Of a DNA stretch of 58,068 nt, positions 17,073-27,423 are shown piece by piece. Both the position numbers and the translations under genes were made by a program. The notes under the pieces are model-generated. The model did not search any database and was not told the origin of the DNA. It was given only the letters and a program-made list of their open reading frames with translations. The DNA is taken from contig JAFGDJ010000040.1 in the NCBI GenBank assembly GCA_016932135.1, positions 1 to 58,068 on the forward strand, read 5' to 3'. Each line of letters begins with the position of its first letter. Positions within the stretch are counted from its first letter, which is position 1. The stretch comes from Spirochaetales bacterium (GTDB lineage: Bacteria; Spirochaetota; Spirochaetia; JAFGDJ01).

Positions 17073-18910
17073 TTGGGCCTCCTGGCCAGAAGCACCATAA
17101 GCACGGCAATATCGGAAGATCTGACACCGGAAATCCTGGAAGCCTGGCCCAGAGACACCGGCCGGATCAGGCGCAGTTTTTCCTTTGATTCGGCAGACAT
17201 GCCCTCTAAGGGTTGATAATCGAAATCCGGAGGAATCCGGATGCTTTCCAGCTTTTCAAACCGGCGCACCTGCTGTTCCTGCCGTTTGATATACCCTTCA
17301 TACTTGATATCCGTTTCGACGCATTCCAATATTTCCCGGGAAAAATCCCGAACCTCCGGCAGCAGGGGTAACACATCCGCGATACTAACCTGGGGATTCC
17401 GTAACAGCACCTCCAGCTTTTTTCCCCCCTGGCCTTCCGGTAAACCCGGAATTTCCCCTTCCTTCAAGGTCCGCTGTTTCAGAAGCTCCCTGATCTCTTC
17501 CAGGGATTGCCGTTTCTTTTCCATCCGTTCCATTGCCTCGGAGGATTGCAGCCCCACCCGGTACCCTTTGCCGGTGAGCCGCAGATCCGCCGTGTCGTGT
17601 CGTAAGCATAAGCGGTATTCCGCCCGGGAGGTAAACATGCGGTAGGGTTCTTCCGTCCCCAGGGTGACCAGGTCATCGATTAAAACACCGGTATAGGCTT
17701 CCGCCCGGGACAGGATAAGGGGTTCCCGCCCATTCAGAGCCAAGGCGGCGTTGATCCCCGCCATAAGCCCCTGGCAGGCGGCCTCTTCATAGCCCGAGGT
17801 CCCGTTGGTCTGCCCCGCCACATACAGACCCTTGATACGCTTGGTTTCCAGGCTGGGGAAAAGCTGCCTGGGGTCCAGGTAATCGTATTCCACGGCGTAA
17901 CCGGGGCGAAAAATCCTCAGGTTCTCCAACCCGGGAAGGGTCCGTAAAAACTTTTCCTGAACCTCTTCCGGCAGGGAAGAAGAAATGCCGTTCAGATAGA
18001 CCTCGTCGGTTCCCAAACCTTCCGGCTCCACAAAAACCTGATGCCGCGGCCGATCGGGAAACCGTACCACCTTATCTTCTATCGAAGGACAGTACCGCGG
18101 CCCCTTGCCGACGATCTTTCCCCCGTACAACGGAGACCGGTGGATATTTTCCCGGATAATCCGGTGGGTTTCCTCATTGGTGTAGGTGATATAGCAGGGC
18201 AGATTAGGCCTGTTCACCGGGGCCCCGGAAAAGGAAAAGGCCAGGATCTCCGGGTCTCCCGGCTGTTCTTCCATTTTATCGTAATCCAGGGAACTTCCGG
18301 CCGCCCTGGCGGGCGTACCGGTCTTCAGCCTACCCACGGTAAACCCCAGGTTCCGCAAGGCCGTGCCGAGGCCCAAGGCCGCCGGTTCACCGAGACGCCC
18401 GGAGGGGGCCGTATGCTCCCCGATAAAGATCATTCCCTCCATGAAAGTACCGGTGGTTAGAACAACGGTCCGGGCGCTGATGGTATTGCCCCGTTCAGTC
18501 TTTACCCCCTGCACCACCCGGCCTGAGGAATCCAAAAGCAGGTCGGTTACCGTATCCTGGAAAAGATGCAGATCCTTCTGATGCTCCAGGGTCTCCTTTG
18601 CCAGGCGGCTGTAGGAAAATTTATCCGCCTGTGCCCTGAAAGCCCGAACCGCGGGCCCCCGGCGGAGGTTCAATATCCGAAACTGGATCATCACCCGATC
18701 GATGAGCCGGGCCATTTCACCCCCCAGGGCGTCGATTTCCCGGACAATATTTCCTTTTGAAAGCCCCCCGATGGAAGGGTTACAGGAAAGCCGGCCGATG
18801 GCGTCCAGGCTTTGAGTAACCAGGAGGGTACTGTATCCCAGGCGGGCTAAAGCCAGGGCCGCTTCGATACCGGCATGGCCTCCGCCTATAACCAGGGCGT
18901 CGTAATCCAT
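17069..18910 (-). CDS. mnmG: tRNA uridine-5-carboxymethylaminomethyl modification enzyme MnmG (GidA)
   Basis: This FAD enzyme (613 residues) works with MnmE to put the cmnm5 group on U34 of several tRNAs. The dinucleotide-binding motif [14 protein letters not shown] is at residues 7-20, [14 protein letters not shown] follows near 42-55, and [18 protein letters not shown] is near 364-381; all are diagnostic. The helical C-terminus that contacts tRNA and MnmE is present ([14 protein letters not shown]). ATG 18910 is one base after the mnmE stop with GGGGAAG upstream. Confidence 0.97.
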   Translation of the reverse strand: MDYDALVIGGGHAGIEAALALARLGYSTLLVTQSLDAIGRLSCNPSIGGLSKGNIVREIDALGGEMARLIDRVMIQFRILNLRRGPAVRAFRAQADKFSYSRLAKETLEHQKDLHLFQDTVTDLLLDSSGRVVQGVKTERGNTISARTVVLTTGTFMEGMIFIGEHTAPSGRLGEPAALGLGTALRNLGFTVGRLKTGTPARAAGSSLDYDKMEEQPGDPEILAFSFSGAPVNRPNLPCYITYTNEETHRIIRENIHRSPLYGGKIVGKGPRYCPSIEDKVVRFPDRPRHQVFVEPEGLGTDEVYLNGISSSLPEEVQEKFLRTLPGLENLRIFRPGYAVEYDYLDPRQLFPSLETKRIKGLYVAGQTNGTSGYEEAACQGLMAGINAALALNGREPLILSRAEAYTGVLIDDLVTLGTEEPYRMFTSRAEYRLCLRHDTADLRLTGKGYRVGLQSSEAMERMEKKRQSLEEIRELLKQRTLKEGEIPGLPEGQGGKKLEVLLRNPQVSIADVLPLLPEVRDFSREILECVETDIKYEGYIKRQEQQVRRFEKLESIRIPPDFDYQPLEGMSAESKEKLRLIRPVSLGQASRISGVRSSDIAVLMVLLARRPK

Positions 18911-18911
18911 G

Positions 18912-20267
18912 CTACTTCCCCACGCAAAAGCGGGAAAACATCCGTTGAAGGATATCCGACGACGTCACTTCACCGGTAATTTCCCCCAGGGCGTCCACGG
19001 CTTCCTTGAGATCCGCGGAAGCGGCATCCAGGGGAATTCCTTCACCCACATCCCCGATAAACCGTTCCAGGGCCTCCAGAGCCCGGGTGAGGCAGTCCTT
19101 CTGCCGTTCCGAATCGATCACCGCCGCGTCCAGGGGCTCCGTTCCCAGGACCGATTCATAAATCCGCCGTTCCAGATCCTCCCGCCCCTGATCCGTCACG
19201 GTACTGACGGGCAGAAACCCCTCCGGAGGTTCCGCAGCGGCGATATCGGCCTTGCTCCAGACCGGGATAACCCTGTCGGTTGATTTTTCCAGATACTCCC
19301 GGTCCTCCGCCGAAAGACCCCGGGAAGCATCGACCAGGTAGAGGACCAGATCGGCGTTCTCGATGATCTCTTCACTCCGCCGTATGCCCTCCGCTTCCAC
19401 GGGATGATCCGATGCTCTCAAGCCCGCCGTATCCAGCAGCAACACGGGCAGGCCGTTCATGGTTATCCAGGACTCAAGATAATCCCTGGTGGTTCCATGG
19501 ATTTCCGACACAATGGCCCGGTCTTCCCGTAACAACAGGTTGAAAAGGGATGATTTCCCCGCGTTGGTCCGGCCGGCCAAGGCCAGCCGGATGCCCTGCT
19601 GAAAGAGCCGGCCGGTTCGGTAGGTTTTAAGAAGGCTTTGCAGCTTGCCCCTGGCTGAAGAGAGGGTCGGTAAGGAAATTTCTTCTGGTTCCTCAATCTC
19701 ATCCTCCGGGTAGTCCAAAGTCAGCTCAAGAGCACTTAAGACCTCCACCAGGGATTGTTTTATTTCGTCCACCTTCTTCCAGAGAGCTCCGGAGAGACGG
19801 TTGAAAGCCAGATCGTGGGCCCGGCGGGTTTTGGCGGTAATTAATTCATTCACCGCTTCGGCCTGCGTCAGGTCTACCTTTCCGTTGAGAAAAGCCCGCA
19901 GGGTAAACTCCCCCGGACCGGCATCCCGGAAACCGGCGGCTTTTAAAGCATCCAGCACCTTTCTAACCGATGGGATCCCCCCGTGGCAGCAGAGTTCCAC
20001 CGTATCCTGGCCGGTATAGCTGGCGGGAGCGCGGAATACCAGGGCAATCACCTGATCAGCCGGGGATCCGTCGGCGGGATTGAACACCTCCCCGTACACA
20101 GCCATCCCCCCGAGGGCCTTTTTCAATCGGTCTGAAGGTTTGAAGACGGTTGAAACCTTTTCGATACACCGACAGCCGGTGGTGCGAATAACCGCCAAAG
20201 CGCTGATGCCCCAGGGAGTAGCCGGGGCGGCAATGGCGTCATCCGGGTCATGTATTGATTCCATCAT
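18912..20267 (-). CDS. mnmE: tRNA modification GTPase MnmE (TrmE)
   Basis: The 451-residue GTPase partners MnmG in U34 tRNA modification. The N-terminal folate-binding domain includes [19 protein letters not shown]. The G domain is inserted in the helical domain: G1 [13 protein letters not shown] near 221-233, G3 DTAGLR and G4 WSKAD. The C-terminus is FCVGK, the conserved Cys-x-Gly-Lys with the essential Cys. Two consecutive ATG codons (20267, 20264) are possible; a TTGCAT-17-TATAAT promoter ends 9 bases before the first, and there is no Shine-Dalgarno. First gene of the mnmE-mnmG-rsmG operon. Confidence 0.97.
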   Translation of the reverse strand: MMESIHDPDDAIAAPATPWGISALAVIRTTGCRCIEKVSTVFKPSDRLKKALGGMAVYGEVFNPADGSPADQVIALVFRAPASYTGQDTVELCCHGGIPSVRKVLDALKAAGFRDAGPGEFTLRAFLNGKVDLTQAEAVNELITAKTRRAHDLAFNRLSGALWKKVDEIKQSLVEVLSALELTLDYPEDEIEEPEEISLPTLSSARGKLQSLLKTYRTGRLFQQGIRLALAGRTNAGKSSLFNLLLREDRAIVSEIHGTTRDYLESWITMNGLPVLLLDTAGLRASDHPVEAEGIRRSEEIIENADLVLYLVDASRGLSAEDREYLEKSTDRVIPVWSKADIAAAEPPEGFLPVSTVTDQGREDLERRIYESVLGTEPLDAAVIDSERQKDCLTRALEALERFIGDVGEGIPLDAASADLKEAVDALGEITGEVTSSDILQRMFSRFCVGK

Positions 20268-20276
20268 GTACCGGTG

Positions 20277-20305
20277 ATTATAAATAACGGCCTTATCCTA
20301 TGCAA
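20277..20305 (-). promoter_or_regulatory. Promoter of mnmE, near-leaderless
   Basis: Minus-strand TTGCAT (20305-20300), a 17-base spacer and a consensus TATAAT (20282-20277), ending 9 bases before ATG 20267. The predicted leader is 0 to 3 bases for the first ATG. Confidence 0.6.
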
Positions 20306-20382
20306 CTAGACCTGAAGGATCAACGAATGATTTACAAATCCTTCATTTCCGGTCATTATAATAGGAGGAAGGAGGCGGCGCT

Positions 20383-20829
20383 ATGCTGGAATTTCAGAAT
20401 CCCGACGATATGGATGCCCGTTCGGTGCGTCAGTACCTGATCGCCTTAATGGCGAACCTCAAGCAAATCAAAGAAAAGCAGAAGAAACTCCAGGAGGAAC
20501 TGACCCTGTGGAAAAACCGGATCAATCTGGCCAGGGAAAAAGGACGGACCGATCTGGAAGGGGCTGCGGTACAGAGGGTAGAAGAAATCACCGAGCAACT
20601 GCGCACCCTGTCGGCAGAAGAAGCGGAACTCTCCCGGGAGGCTTTCAGGATGAAAACCCGGCTTCCCGCGGCCCAGGCCGAAACATCCAAAACAGTAAAC
20701 ACCGATCTTCTTCTGGCGGAGCTGGAACTGCTGGTGGGTGAACCGGACACCCTGTCCCGGCAATTCGAAGAGGAAGAAGCGGAAGCCGTTTTGAAGGAAT
20801 TGAAAAAGGATATGGGTATTTCCGAATGA
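20383..20829 (+). CDS. Small coiled-coil protein of unknown function
   Basis: A 148-residue cytoplasmic protein with no signal peptide. Residues about 20-105 are rich in Glu, Lys, Gln and Leu and look like one or two long coiled coils (LKQIKEKQKKLQEELTLWKN, VEEITEQLRTLSAEEAELS). The C-terminal 40 residues are acidic and helical. A very strong ribosome binding site (AGGAGGAAGGAGG) lies 8-10 bases before ATG 20383, and TATAAT is at 20357-20362. The last 4 bases overlap the glycerophosphodiesterase start, so the two are coupled. I do not recognise the family. Confidence 0.8.
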   Translation: MLEFQNPDDMDARSVRQYLIALMANLKQIKEKQKKLQEELTLWKNRINLAREKGRTDLEGAAVQRVEEITEQLRTLSAEEAELSREAFRMKTRLPAAQAETSKTVNTDLLLAELELLVGEPDTLSRQFEEEEAEAVLKELKKDMGISE

Positions 20830-21638
20830 TCACCCCGATCCTGGAGGTCCTCCAAAGAAAAGAAGGTCTTCTGGTCTTCGGGCACCGGGGATACGCCGCC
20901 AAAGCTCCGGAAAACACCCTGCCTTCGTTCCAGCGGTGCCTGGACGCCGGCGTTCCGGCGGTGGAGTTCGACGTGCATCTCTGCGGTACCGGTGAACTGG
21001 TGGTCATTCACGACGACAATCTGTCCCGAACCACCGGTTTTCAGGGGAAAGTGAAAGAGACTCCCCTGAAGGAAATCCGTGAACAGGACGCCGGCTCATG
21101 GTACGCGCCGGAATTCCGGGGAGCCCGGGTTCCCCTGCTGGAGGAAGTCTTTGAGCTCCTGGGTGATTCCATGTATTACGATATCGAAATTAAATGGAAA
21201 GTGTCCCGCCTGGGGGGGTTGGAAGAAAAGCTTATCGATCTGGTTCGACGGTTCGGCTACGAAAGAAATTGTATCTTTACCTCTTTCAACCCTGTTTCCC
21301 TGAAAAAAACCCGCTCCCTGGCTCCCGATATTTCCACGGGGCTGCTTTTTACCGACACCAGCGATGAGCTGCCGAAAGCCCTCCGCCACGGCGCGGGAAA
21401 GTATATCTGCCGGCCGAAGACTCTCAACCCGGATAAACACATGGTTACCAGGACCTTTATGTTTTTACAACATCGTATAGCCCGGTATCCCGTGATTCCC
21501 TATACGGTAAACACCCCTGAAGAGGTAACCCGTCTGACAGATCTGGGGGTTTCCGGTATAATTTCCGACGATCCCGGCATGGTTTTGACTGTAATAGCCG
21601 ATTCTTGCGGTAAACCCCGCCTAAAGCCGGATTCGTAA
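20826..21638 (+). CDS. Glycerophosphodiester phosphodiesterase
   Basis: This 270-residue GDPD enzyme hydrolyses glycerophosphodiesters to glycerol-3-phosphate and an alcohol. The family signature is intact: FGHRGYAAKAPENTLPSF (around residues 18-35; catalytic His and metal-binding Glu), AVEFDVHLCGTGELVVIHDD (Glu, Asp and second His), then YDIEIKW. No signal peptide is seen, so it is a cytosolic type, acting on imported or recycled lipid headgroups. The ATG overlaps the stop of the coiled-coil gene (ATGA). Its last 18 bases overlap the end of the convergent gene. Confidence 0.93.
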   Translation: MITPILEVLQRKEGLLVFGHRGYAAKAPENTLPSFQRCLDAGVPAVEFDVHLCGTGELVVIHDDNLSRTTGFQGKVKETPLKEIREQDAGSWYAPEFRGARVPLLEEVFELLGDSMYYDIEIKWKVSRLGGLEEKLIDLVRRFGYERNCIFTSFNPVSLKKTRSLAPDISTGLLFTDTSDELPKALRHGAGKYICRPKTLNPDKHMVTRTFMFLQHRIARYPVIPYTVNTPEEVTRLTDLGVSGIISDDPGMVLTVIADSCGKPRLKPDS

Positions 21639-22907
21639 GCCGATCCCCAGGAGAATACCGCCGTAATCATCCACTCCCTGGGGGCTTAAAGAAGAAGAGG
21701 TAATCCTGAACCATCCTGCATAGCCCAGGCTGAAAAAAACCCTGAAAGAGGGGTGGAACAGCCAGGTAAAAGCTGTTTCGAAAACCCCGCCCACATGAGA
21801 AAGAAGAATATCCGTTCCGACCGGATCGGGCAGAAGAACACCGATACCGATACTCGATCCGGGTACAATCTGAAATCGGCCGATATTCCACTGGGCTTCA
21901 ATACCGGCGGATATGTTCACCGGGAATCCAGGCCAATAAGACAGGTTTGCGTGCACCGGAACCTCCAAACCCACAAAGGGACGGATCCGCGGGAACCCCC
22001 GGGCAGGGAAACCCCGAAGGCCGAAAACACCGGAAACAGGAATCCCGGGGTTGTCAATCGAGGTATCAACCCAGATCATCGATTTTCCATAAACTGACAG
22101 ATCGACTCCCAGGCGGGGAACTTTTTCCATATAGGTGTACTGGTTCACCGGTTCCTGTGAAAAAAGGATATAACCGTAGGACACTTCAGGAGCGGTTTGC
22201 TCTATTACCACCATCCCCAGGAGGGTTTCCTTATCCAGCGGTGACACAATCCGGTATTCATCCCCCGGCTCGACGGCATCCCCCTTTCCCCCGGCCAGGA
22301 CAATCCTCCGGGAATCGAGAATCTCAACCACCTGAAAAGAAGCGGTAAAGACCGGCAGCCTTTTAATCTTTCCTTCGGCCGCCGCTACCAGATCTTCCAG
22401 GGCGTGTTGAAGGGCCTGATCCCGGGTTTCTCCTTCACCCTTTCCCCGAACAGTCAGGGCTTCAAAGGCATATCGCCCTTTAGGGTCCACCATGTTGAAA
22501 AGCATCTCCAGCTCGCAGCGGTAAAGATTCTCCGCCTCGGCGGATTCGGAAAAATCGGTGATTTCGGGAATTATCACTAGAAAGGCTTCCTTCAGCAGAT
22601 CCGGCAGTTGTTCCGGCAGCTCCAGGCTCCCCTCCGGGTCCATGCCGCGCAGAACATCCAAAAGGCTATCCATCTGTTCCGGCTTAATCTGAAAATCCAG
22701 AAGAACGGTTTTACCGAAGGGATAAAATGCAAAGAGTTCAAGACACCGGGAGGCGGCCTCCTGGAGAATTTCATCTCCGGGGTCCTGTAAACCGGGATGG
22801 GGAGAAAACACGGCTATGTTGCCTTCGTAAACGGGAAAAAGAAAAGCGGAACAGAACAGGAAAAGGACCCCCAGGGAAAAAGGGGAAGGATGTCCTCGCG
22901 GAATCAC
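21621..22907 (-). CDS. Exported protein with C-terminal beta-barrel-like region
   Basis: The 428-residue product has an N-terminal signal (SLGVLFLFCSAFLFPVYEG). Residues 30-190 are mixed alpha/beta. A segment around 195-235 (VEILDSRRIVLAGGKGDAVEPGDEYRIV) recalls small beta modules found in envelope proteins. From about 260 onwards alternating aromatic and glycine-rich strands end in GILLGIGLRIRL, typical of an outer-membrane barrel closing strand. ATG 22907 overlaps the preceding lipoprotein gene by 4 bases, making the third gene of the fecR operon. No family can be named; it is probably an outer-membrane partner of the upstream lipoprotein. Confidence 0.75.
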   Translation of the reverse strand: MIPRGHPSPFSLGVLFLFCSAFLFPVYEGNIAVFSPHPGLQDPGDEILQEAASRCLELFAFYPFGKTVLLDFQIKPEQMDSLLDVLRGMDPEGSLELPEQLPDLLKEAFLVIIPEITDFSESAEAENLYRCELEMLFNMVDPKGRYAFEALTVRGKGEGETRDQALQHALEDLVAAAEGKIKRLPVFTASFQVVEILDSRRIVLAGGKGDAVEPGDEYRIVSPLDKETLLGMVVIEQTAPEVSYGYILFSQEPVNQYTYMEKVPRLGVDLSVYGKSMIWVDTSIDNPGIPVSGVFGLRGFPARGFPRIRPFVGLEVPVHANLSYWPGFPVNISAGIEAQWNIGRFQIVPGSSIGIGVLLPDPVGTDILLSHVGGVFETAFTWLFHPSFRVFFSLGYAGWFRITSSSLSPQGVDDYGGILLGIGLRIRL

Positions 22908-24802
22908 AGGTTCTTCGCCGAGGTTCCAGTATCAGGGTTTTCCGCCAACGAGGTACCCCCGTTGTGCACCAGGAGACTTTGGATAAGCAAAAGATCCTCC
23001 GGAGAATTATTATCCACCAGAATCTTGAAGACTTCAAAGGACCCCCGCAGTTGATAGGCCGGTTCACCGTTCTCCGGGGAGAGGGTTAGACCTTCAGCGG
23101 AACCGAAAAGGCGGAAAACCAGAACGTTATCCACTAAAGGAAAAGGATAAGCCTCATCTTCCGGCGGGAGAAGGCTAAGGCGAATGACTCCCTCCCGGTC
23201 AGGAGGCGTGGAGATATAAATGATTTCCCCGGCTCCCGATTCCATCGGAATAACCACCTTAAGATCGCCGCCGGAAAAAGGAAGTTCAGGAGAAACGAGG
23301 GTTGTCCCCGGGGCCAGCTCAAGAGCACCCCCGGTAAAAGAGAAGGCTCCCTCCGGGGTATACTTTTCCGTGTCGAGATACCCGTCCAGACCGTCGGCCA
23401 GCAGGAGAGACTTGCCGTATTCTTCCTTCATCCGACGCTCATAGGCACCGTAATCGGCCGAAGACTCCTGTGAAACGGCAGATCGGACGTAAACACCGAA
23501 TTCGTCAATAACACCGGTAAAACCGTTCTCGCCTCCGATAGAAGAACGGTATTCCTTCCCCTCGGAAAGAGAGAAGGTAAAGGGTACGATGGAAGACCCG
23601 GCAAACAGACCGTCGGCAAACCATTGAATCAGGGTACCCTTTTCCTGAGGAACCACAGAAACCGTTAATTCCCGCAGATTTTCCAGCTCATAGGAGGAGA
23701 CCTCAGCGGTTACAAGGGCACTTTGAAAGCCCTGAGTCAGTTCGAGACTGGGAGAACCCGTACTATCGGTGGCCAGGTAAAAAACGCGCCTATCCCCGTC
23801 ATCGAACAGGGAGAAAAAATCCTTTTCAATCTGTTCGCCCTCCGGGAGGAATCGAAGGGTTACGGAAAAAGGCGCCGGGTCGCTCTGTGAAAGGGGGAGC
23901 AGAGATCCGGAAGTAAAAAAGCCTGAAGCTCCGTCGAGGTAATACCCGAAGACCCCTTCTCGTATATCAAGCTTTGGATTTCCAAGGTTCCGCAAAGGTA
24001 TCGCGTCAACTCCGGCCACCGCGTCTATCAGAGAACCCCTGAAATGGAACAGACTGAAGTAACTGCCCTCCGGTACAAGTTCGCCCTTGGTGGCTCCCTG
24101 TTTTTCCGTGACATATACCCGGGCCGCGTGGGACAGGGTAGAATGAAAGGAATCAGATCCGGAAAATTGAGGATTGAAAGGAAAAAGCTCAAAAGAAAGA
24201 GTATATACACCGGTTTCGGCAGGAGCATTCCATTCTATTCGATCGGCCCCCTGGCTGAGAAACCCCTGATAGATTAAAGAATCGTCGTTGCTCCACCGGA
24301 CATAGGGATCTGAATTCTGGGGAACCCGGATATCCGCCTGGAGAAGTCCCGAGCCTCCCGGAAGGAGTACCGGAGGATAAATGGTAATTCCCTGAACCAG
24401 ATATTCTTCATCTGTGTGAAAAAAAGGAAACTCCTCTTCCGAGACTATCTCATCATCAGTTCTGATCACATAACGGAGGATATACAAACCAGGATCGATA
24501 ACCGGAAGGATAATCGGGGGAATAGGATCGGCCAGATCCGCTCCGGTCAGGAGAGTGTTCCCCACAATCTCACCATTTTGATCCAGCAGCAGTATTTCCA
24601 GGCTCTCGGGATTGTATATCCCTTCATCATAGATCAGTGAAACGTTAATACCGTCGCCGGTTTTTAACACGGCCCCTTCCGCAATGGATTCAATGATAAT
24701 ACCTTCATCACCCCCGGAGTCAAAGAACAGTTCGCTGTCACCGCAGGAAAAAAAGAGAAGAACTATTGTCACCAGGGCCGATACGGCCGTAAAGCGTTTC
24801 AT
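22904..24802 (-). CDS. Large lipoprotein with a LamG/concanavalin-like domain
   Basis: A 632-residue lipoprotein; signal sequence ends LLFFSC with Cys20 as lipid site. Residues 30-230 contain Ig-like strands (GAVLKTGDGINVSLIYDEG). The central part (about 275-435) has the LamG/concanavalin A-like pattern, from FGYYLDGASGFFTSGS through FSVTLRFLPEG to GENGFTGVIDEFGVYVR. A further beta-rich region with YLDTEKYTPEGAFSFTGGAL follows. This suggests surface display and carbohydrate or protein binding. A GGGAGG site precedes ATG 24802. Second gene of the FecR-lipoprotein-barrel set. Confidence 0.8.
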   Translation of the reverse strand: MKRFTAVSALVTIVLLFFSCGDSELFFDSGGDEGIIIESIAEGAVLKTGDGINVSLIYDEGIYNPESLEILLLDQNGEIVGNTLLTGADLADPIPPIILPVIDPGLYILRYVIRTDDEIVSEEEFPFFHTDEEYLVQGITIYPPVLLPGGSGLLQADIRVPQNSDPYVRWSNDDSLIYQGFLSQGADRIEWNAPAETGVYTLSFELFPFNPQFSGSDSFHSTLSHAARVYVTEKQGATKGELVPEGSYFSLFHFRGSLIDAVAGVDAIPLRNLGNPKLDIREGVFGYYLDGASGFFTSGSLLPLSQSDPAPFSVTLRFLPEGEQIEKDFFSLFDDGDRRVFYLATDSTGSPSLELTQGFQSALVTAEVSSYELENLRELTVSVVPQEKGTLIQWFADGLFAGSSIVPFTFSLSEGKEYRSSIGGENGFTGVIDEFGVYVRSAVSQESSADYGAYERRMKEEYGKSLLLADGLDGYLDTEKYTPEGAFSFTGGALELAPGTTLVSPELPFSGGDLKVVIPMESGAGEIIYISTPPDREGVIRLSLLPPEDEAYPFPLVDNVLVFRLFGSAEGLTLSPENGEPAYQLRGSFEVFKILVDNNSPEDLLLIQSLLVHNGGTSLAENPDTGTSAKNL

Positions 24803-24819
24803 CCGCCTCCCTGTGTTTA

Positions 24820-24848
24820 AGTATACTACATTCTGCCCGTTACAGCAA
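24820..24848 (-). promoter_or_regulatory. Possible internal promoter before the LamG lipoprotein
   Basis: Minus-strand TTGCTG (24848-24843), 17 bases, TATACT (24825-24820). It sits in the 75-base gap after fecR and leaves a leader of about 10 bases containing the GGGAGG ribosome binding site. Confidence 0.4.
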
Positions 24849-24877
24849 AGCCGTTCTTCATCACCACAAGTCCAGGC

Positions 24878-26011
24878 TTAGAAGCTGGGGGGTGTCCCCA
24901 GGGGACCCACGGAATCGAAAAGGGATCCCTCATAACCGCCACCGGCGGCTTTGCTGATATTGGTGTACATGCGGAAGAGATACCGGACATAGGACATTTT
25001 CTGCTTCAGGGTTTCCTTTTCAGCCGCGAATTCCTGGAAAAAGTCGGAGGAACTGTACTTCCTTTCTATTTCAGTTACACCGATTCCCTGGCAATGATAT
25101 CGTTCCAAAAGTTGGACGGTATAAAAGATCTCCTCAAAAGCCGGAAAAACACTTCGCATGGCAAAGATCTCATCACTCACTTCACTCTTTACCTGCACCA
25201 TGGTTCCGGTAGCGCCTAAAGCCTCCGAAGCTCCTTCGTTTCCATGGGTTTCCAGGACATCCCGGATGGCATAGAGATTTCTGTAGGCTTCTTCAAAAAG
25301 AGGAAGCATCTGGTTGTACCGATGGGAATAGCCTTTCACGAAGGTAACGGCTCCCGCTTTGAAAACTTCTTCCCGCTGATTCCACCAAAACTGAAGGTAT
25401 AATTCTTCATCCCCCGGGTCCACGGCGATACCCTTGACCGGTTCATCCGGACGCTTTTCAACGATTCGCCCGGCCGACGCGGTAAGCTTGTTATTCTCAT
25501 CGTCCGCACATTCCACGGCGCCGGCGGTACAGGCAACCAGAACGGAGGCTTCAGGAGCCTCGGTGACGGTAAATTCGGTACCCCGGACACCCATAACGGC
25601 GCTTTCGGTGCTGACCGCCATATTTTCTTTACCGGCAAGTTTCTGGATCTTTAACTGCACCGATCCGCTGAGCATGGTAAGGTTGTTCTGAGAAGCCCCT
25701 CCCAGGCTGGAGGAATCAAAATAGAAAGCCGTATTTTCCCTCACGCGAATCATGGACCCCTGATTGGTCAGGTTCACCATTTCAATTTCCACAAGCCCGT
25801 CGCCGCCGGTTTCCACCAGGTCGAAATTGTAAATATCCATACCGACATCACTGTCGAAGAGTTCCAGTAGCTCACCCTCTCTGTGAAGATCGACTATTCC
25901 TTCTATATATACAATCCGCCCAACCGCTTCCTGGGCAAAAACCCCGGTAAGAATCAAAAGAGAAAAGAGGAGAACCATAACAAGTTTGGGAACCAATAAC
26001 ATCTTTTTCAT
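24878..26011 (-). CDS. Secreted FecR-domain protein
   Basis: The 377-residue product has a signal peptide (VMVLLFSLLILTGVFAQ) and a FecR domain at about 30-165: GRIVYIEGIVDL, FDLVETGGDGLVEIEM, VRENTAFYF, LSGSVQLKIQKLAGKENMAVST, VMGVRGTEFTV. FecR of E. coli senses outer-membrane signals, but exported FecR-only proteins in spirochaetes lack a linked sigma factor, as here; the role is structural or unknown. The helical C-terminal half (about 205-360) is not recognised. A strong AGGAAGG precedes ATG 26011. First gene of a three-gene envelope operon. Confidence 0.85.
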   Translation of the reverse strand: MKKMLLVPKLVMVLLFSLLILTGVFAQEAVGRIVYIEGIVDLHREGELLELFDSDVGMDIYNFDLVETGGDGLVEIEMVNLTNQGSMIRVRENTAFYFDSSSLGGASQNNLTMLSGSVQLKIQKLAGKENMAVSTESAVMGVRGTEFTVTEAPEASVLVACTAGAVECADDENNKLTASAGRIVEKRPDEPVKGIAVDPGDEELYLQFWWNQREEVFKAGAVTFVKGYSHRYNQMLPLFEEAYRNLYAIRDVLETHGNEGASEALGATGTMVQVKSEVSDEIFAMRSVFPAFEEIFYTVQLLERYHCQGIGVTEIERKYSSSDFFQEFAAEKETLKQKMSYVRYLFRMYTNISKAAGGGYEGSLFDSVGPLGTPPSF

Positions 26012-26169
26012 ACAAACCTTCCTGGTTTACGAATACATCTAGGTGTTCACCAGTTCAAGCGTAATCTACAGACAAGTATACCACGGGTAAAAAGACAATT
26101 CAATAAAACTATCTAGTTATCAGGAAAGGGAGATTTCATGACCTGGATGAGGAATCTTCTCGTTTTACC

Positions 26170-27417
26170 CTACTTTTCGGTCCATAACGCGCAGAGATGG
26201 ATCACCGTCTCGGCTGCCCGAACCATGCCCCGCAGGGAAGCCCATTCCAGGCGGCTGTGAAAGTTATGTCCCCCCGTAAAGATATTAGGTGTGGGAATTC
26301 CCATTTGACTGAGTTTTGAGCCGTCGGTCCCCCCCCGGATAATCTCTCTGACCGGTTCAATACCGCTTAAACGGACAGCTTTTTCCAGGAGTTCCAATCC
26401 CCGGGGATTTTTATTGATATGTTCCAGCATATTCAGATACTGTTCTTCAGAAGTTACTTCCACGGTGCCTCCGGGAAATAATTTTTCCACTGTTGTCCCG
26501 AGCGCGGTGAGGACGTCAATTCTCCGATGGATTTCCTTCAGGTCAAAATCCCTGAGATAGATATCGGCTTCCGCTTGTTCCAGGTTACCCCGGCATTCCA
26601 AGGGGCAATAGTACCCGTACCTTCCGTCGGTGGCCTCGGGGCTTTCCGCGCCGGGGAGCATGGACAGAAAAGACGAAAGCATGGTAACGGCGTTCACCAG
26701 CTTTCCCCGGGCCTGGCCAAGATGGATAACCCGGCCGCGGCAGGAAACCCGAACGCGGAAAGCGTTGAAACATTCCACCTCGCAGAGTCCTTCCTCACCG
26801 CCGTCCAGGGTATAGCAATACACACTTTTCAGTGTCTTCAAGGGGAAATTCGTCAGCCCTCGGCCGGTCTCTTCGTCGGGGGTAAAGATGATCTCGATAT
26901 CCCCATGGGGCACCTCCGGGTTCAGGAGAATCCATTCCATGGCGGTTATGATTTCAGCGACACCAGCTTTATCGTCGGCCCCAAGCAGGGTGGTACCGTC
27001 GGAGGTAATCAGGGTATCGCCGGTATGCTTCAACAGTTCCGGGTACTCGGAAGGAGACAGAATCAACCCGTCTTTCAGCTTAAGATCCTGCCCGGCATAG
27101 GCATCGTGCACCTGGGGGCGCACATCCTTGCCCGTTACATCCGGCGAGGTATCCACATGAGCCATGAATCCGATAACCGGGGCGGCACCATCCTGGTTGG
27201 AAGGCACCCGGGCGATAAGATAACCGTCCTCGTTAAACAAAACCACCGGGATACCCAGGTCCTTAACTTCCTGTTCCAGAAGCCGCAGGAGATCCCACTG
27301 CCCCGGGGTTGAAGGAATTTCCCTGTCGTTATGCAGGTCGGAAGTAGTATCGATCCGGACATACCGGTCGAAGCGCTCCATCAGTCGGTTTTTCAGCCAT
27401 TGTTCGTCGGGTTTCAT
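26170..27417 (-). CDS. pepT: Peptidase T (tripeptide aminopeptidase)
   Basis: This 415-residue M20-family metallopeptidase releases the N-terminal residue of tripeptides in the cytosol. Di-zinc site motifs are complete: GFMAHVDTSPD (first His and Asp) near residues 80-90, LLGADDKAGVAE near 140-151, TPDEETGRG near 175-183, and FTGGHNFHSRLEW near the C-terminus. Length matches PepT. A TTGACC-17-TACTAT promoter ends 6 bases before ATG 27417 and no Shine-Dalgarno is seen. It is a monocistronic unit between fecR and leuS. Confidence 0.96.
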   Translation of the reverse strand: MKPDEQWLKNRLMERFDRYVRIDTTSDLHNDREIPSTPGQWDLLRLLEQEVKDLGIPVVLFNEDGYLIARVPSNQDGAAPVIGFMAHVDTSPDVTGKDVRPQVHDAYAGQDLKLKDGLILSPSEYPELLKHTGDTLITSDGTTLLGADDKAGVAEIITAMEWILLNPEVPHGDIEIIFTPDEETGRGLTNFPLKTLKSVYCYTLDGGEEGLCEVECFNAFRVRVSCRGRVIHLGQARGKLVNAVTMLSSFLSMLPGAESPEATDGRYGYYCPLECRGNLEQAEADIYLRDFDLKEIHRRIDVLTALGTTVEKLFPGGTVEVTSEEQYLNMLEHINKNPRGLELLEKAVRLSGIEPVREIIRGGTDGSKLSQMGIPTPNIFTGGHNFHSRLEWASLRGMVRAAETVIHLCALWTEK

Positions 27418-27423
27418 GCAGTC

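Noticed and set aside
26527..27312. Plus-strand open frame opposite pepT
   Set aside because: PepT metal-site motifs are complete on the minus strand; the opposite frame is a codon-bias shadow.
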